Shown: one piece after another, positions 6,657-6,716 of the stretch
Layout of the letters: each line of letters opens with the position of its first letter
Position numbering within the stretch: the first letter of the stretch is position 1
Translations under genes and position numbers: made by a program
Notes under the pieces: generated by a model
The model's input: only the letters and a program-made list of their open reading frames with translations
Databases searched by the model: none
What the model was told of the DNA's origin: nothing
NCBI GenBank assembly: GCA_024278015.1
Contig: JAJRUC010000245.1
Location: 1 to 6,716 of the forward strand
DNA length: 6,716 nt
Reading direction: 5' to 3'
Source of the DNA: Chloroflexota bacterium
GTDB lineage: Bacteria > Chloroflexota > Anaerolineae > 4572-78

Positions 6657-6710
6657 TCCCCCTCCCCAACCCTCCCCCTCACAGGGGGAGGGAGGGAAAT
6701 TTCCCCCCTC
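6657..6710 (-). repeat. Palindromic C/G-tract repeat, copy 2, upstream of the DUF3179 gene
   Basis: CCCTCCCCCT (6670-6679) and AGGGGGAGGG (6683-6692) form a perfect 10-bp hairpin with a 3-nt CAC loop (GTG on the - strand). Read on the - strand, the order AAATTT, C-tract arm, GTG loop, G-tract arm, second G-tract matches copy 1 read on the + strand, so this is the same repeat family in inverse orientation. The - strand of 6658-6678 has four G-runs separated by 1-2 nt. It lies about 40 nt upstream of the DUF3179 start and may fall in its 5' leader. No promoter could be identified between 6616 and the window end. Confidence 0.75.
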
Positions 6711-6716
6711 AAAGAG

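Noticed and set aside
6379..6669. N-terminal extension of the DUF3179 protein to 6669
   Set aside because: The 18 extra codons run toward the repeat and lack a ribosome binding site, while ATG 6615 has AAGGAG at ideal spacing.

Overview
The window looks like a GC-rich bacterial chromosome segment, most plausibly from Chloroflexota (Anaerolineae-like). The reasons are a membrane glycosyltransferase carrying a C-terminal beta-sandwich of a kind common in that phylum, GC-biased codon use, and C/G-tract palindromic repeats. This taxonomic call is inference.

Left part (2-5298, + strand): a tightly packed run of surface-carbohydrate genes. It starts with the 3' end of an unidentified gene (2-181). 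A polytopic GT-C (GT39/PMT-like) glycosyltransferase with a C-terminal beta-sandwich follows (178-2388), then a membrane-anchored SGNH/GDSL-like hydrolase or acyltransferase (2432-3679), then a secreted, C-terminally membrane-anchored TIM-barrel glycoside hydrolase-like protein (3676-5298). Two of the three junctions are ATGA overlaps, which suggests one translationally coupled operon that builds, decorates and trims a cell-surface glycan. The glycoside hydrolase gene carries a palindromic C/G-tract repeat read in frame, between its start codon and its signal peptide.

Right part (5299-6615, - strand, convergent; the stop codons abut as TAGCTA): a two-gene unit transcribed leftward. The promoter-distal gene is clpS, the N-degron adaptor of the Clp protease. 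The promoter-proximal gene encodes a DUF3179-family protein. It appears as two ORFs separated by a single in-frame TGA, and that TGA sits exactly at the first Cys of the family's conserved CxxC motif. Read through, the protein is continuous, with a UxxC motif. Fourteen nucleotides after the TGA is a perfect 7-bp GC stem with an AGGUU apical loop, above a 6-bp lower stem: the position and loop composition expected of a bacterial SECIS element. This candidate selenoprotein is the main discovery of the window. The alternative is a recent Cys-to-stop nonsense mutation.

Right edge (6657-6710): a second copy of the palindromic repeat, in opposite orientation, upstream of the DUF3179 gene. No tRNA, rRNA, CRISPR array or transposase is visible.
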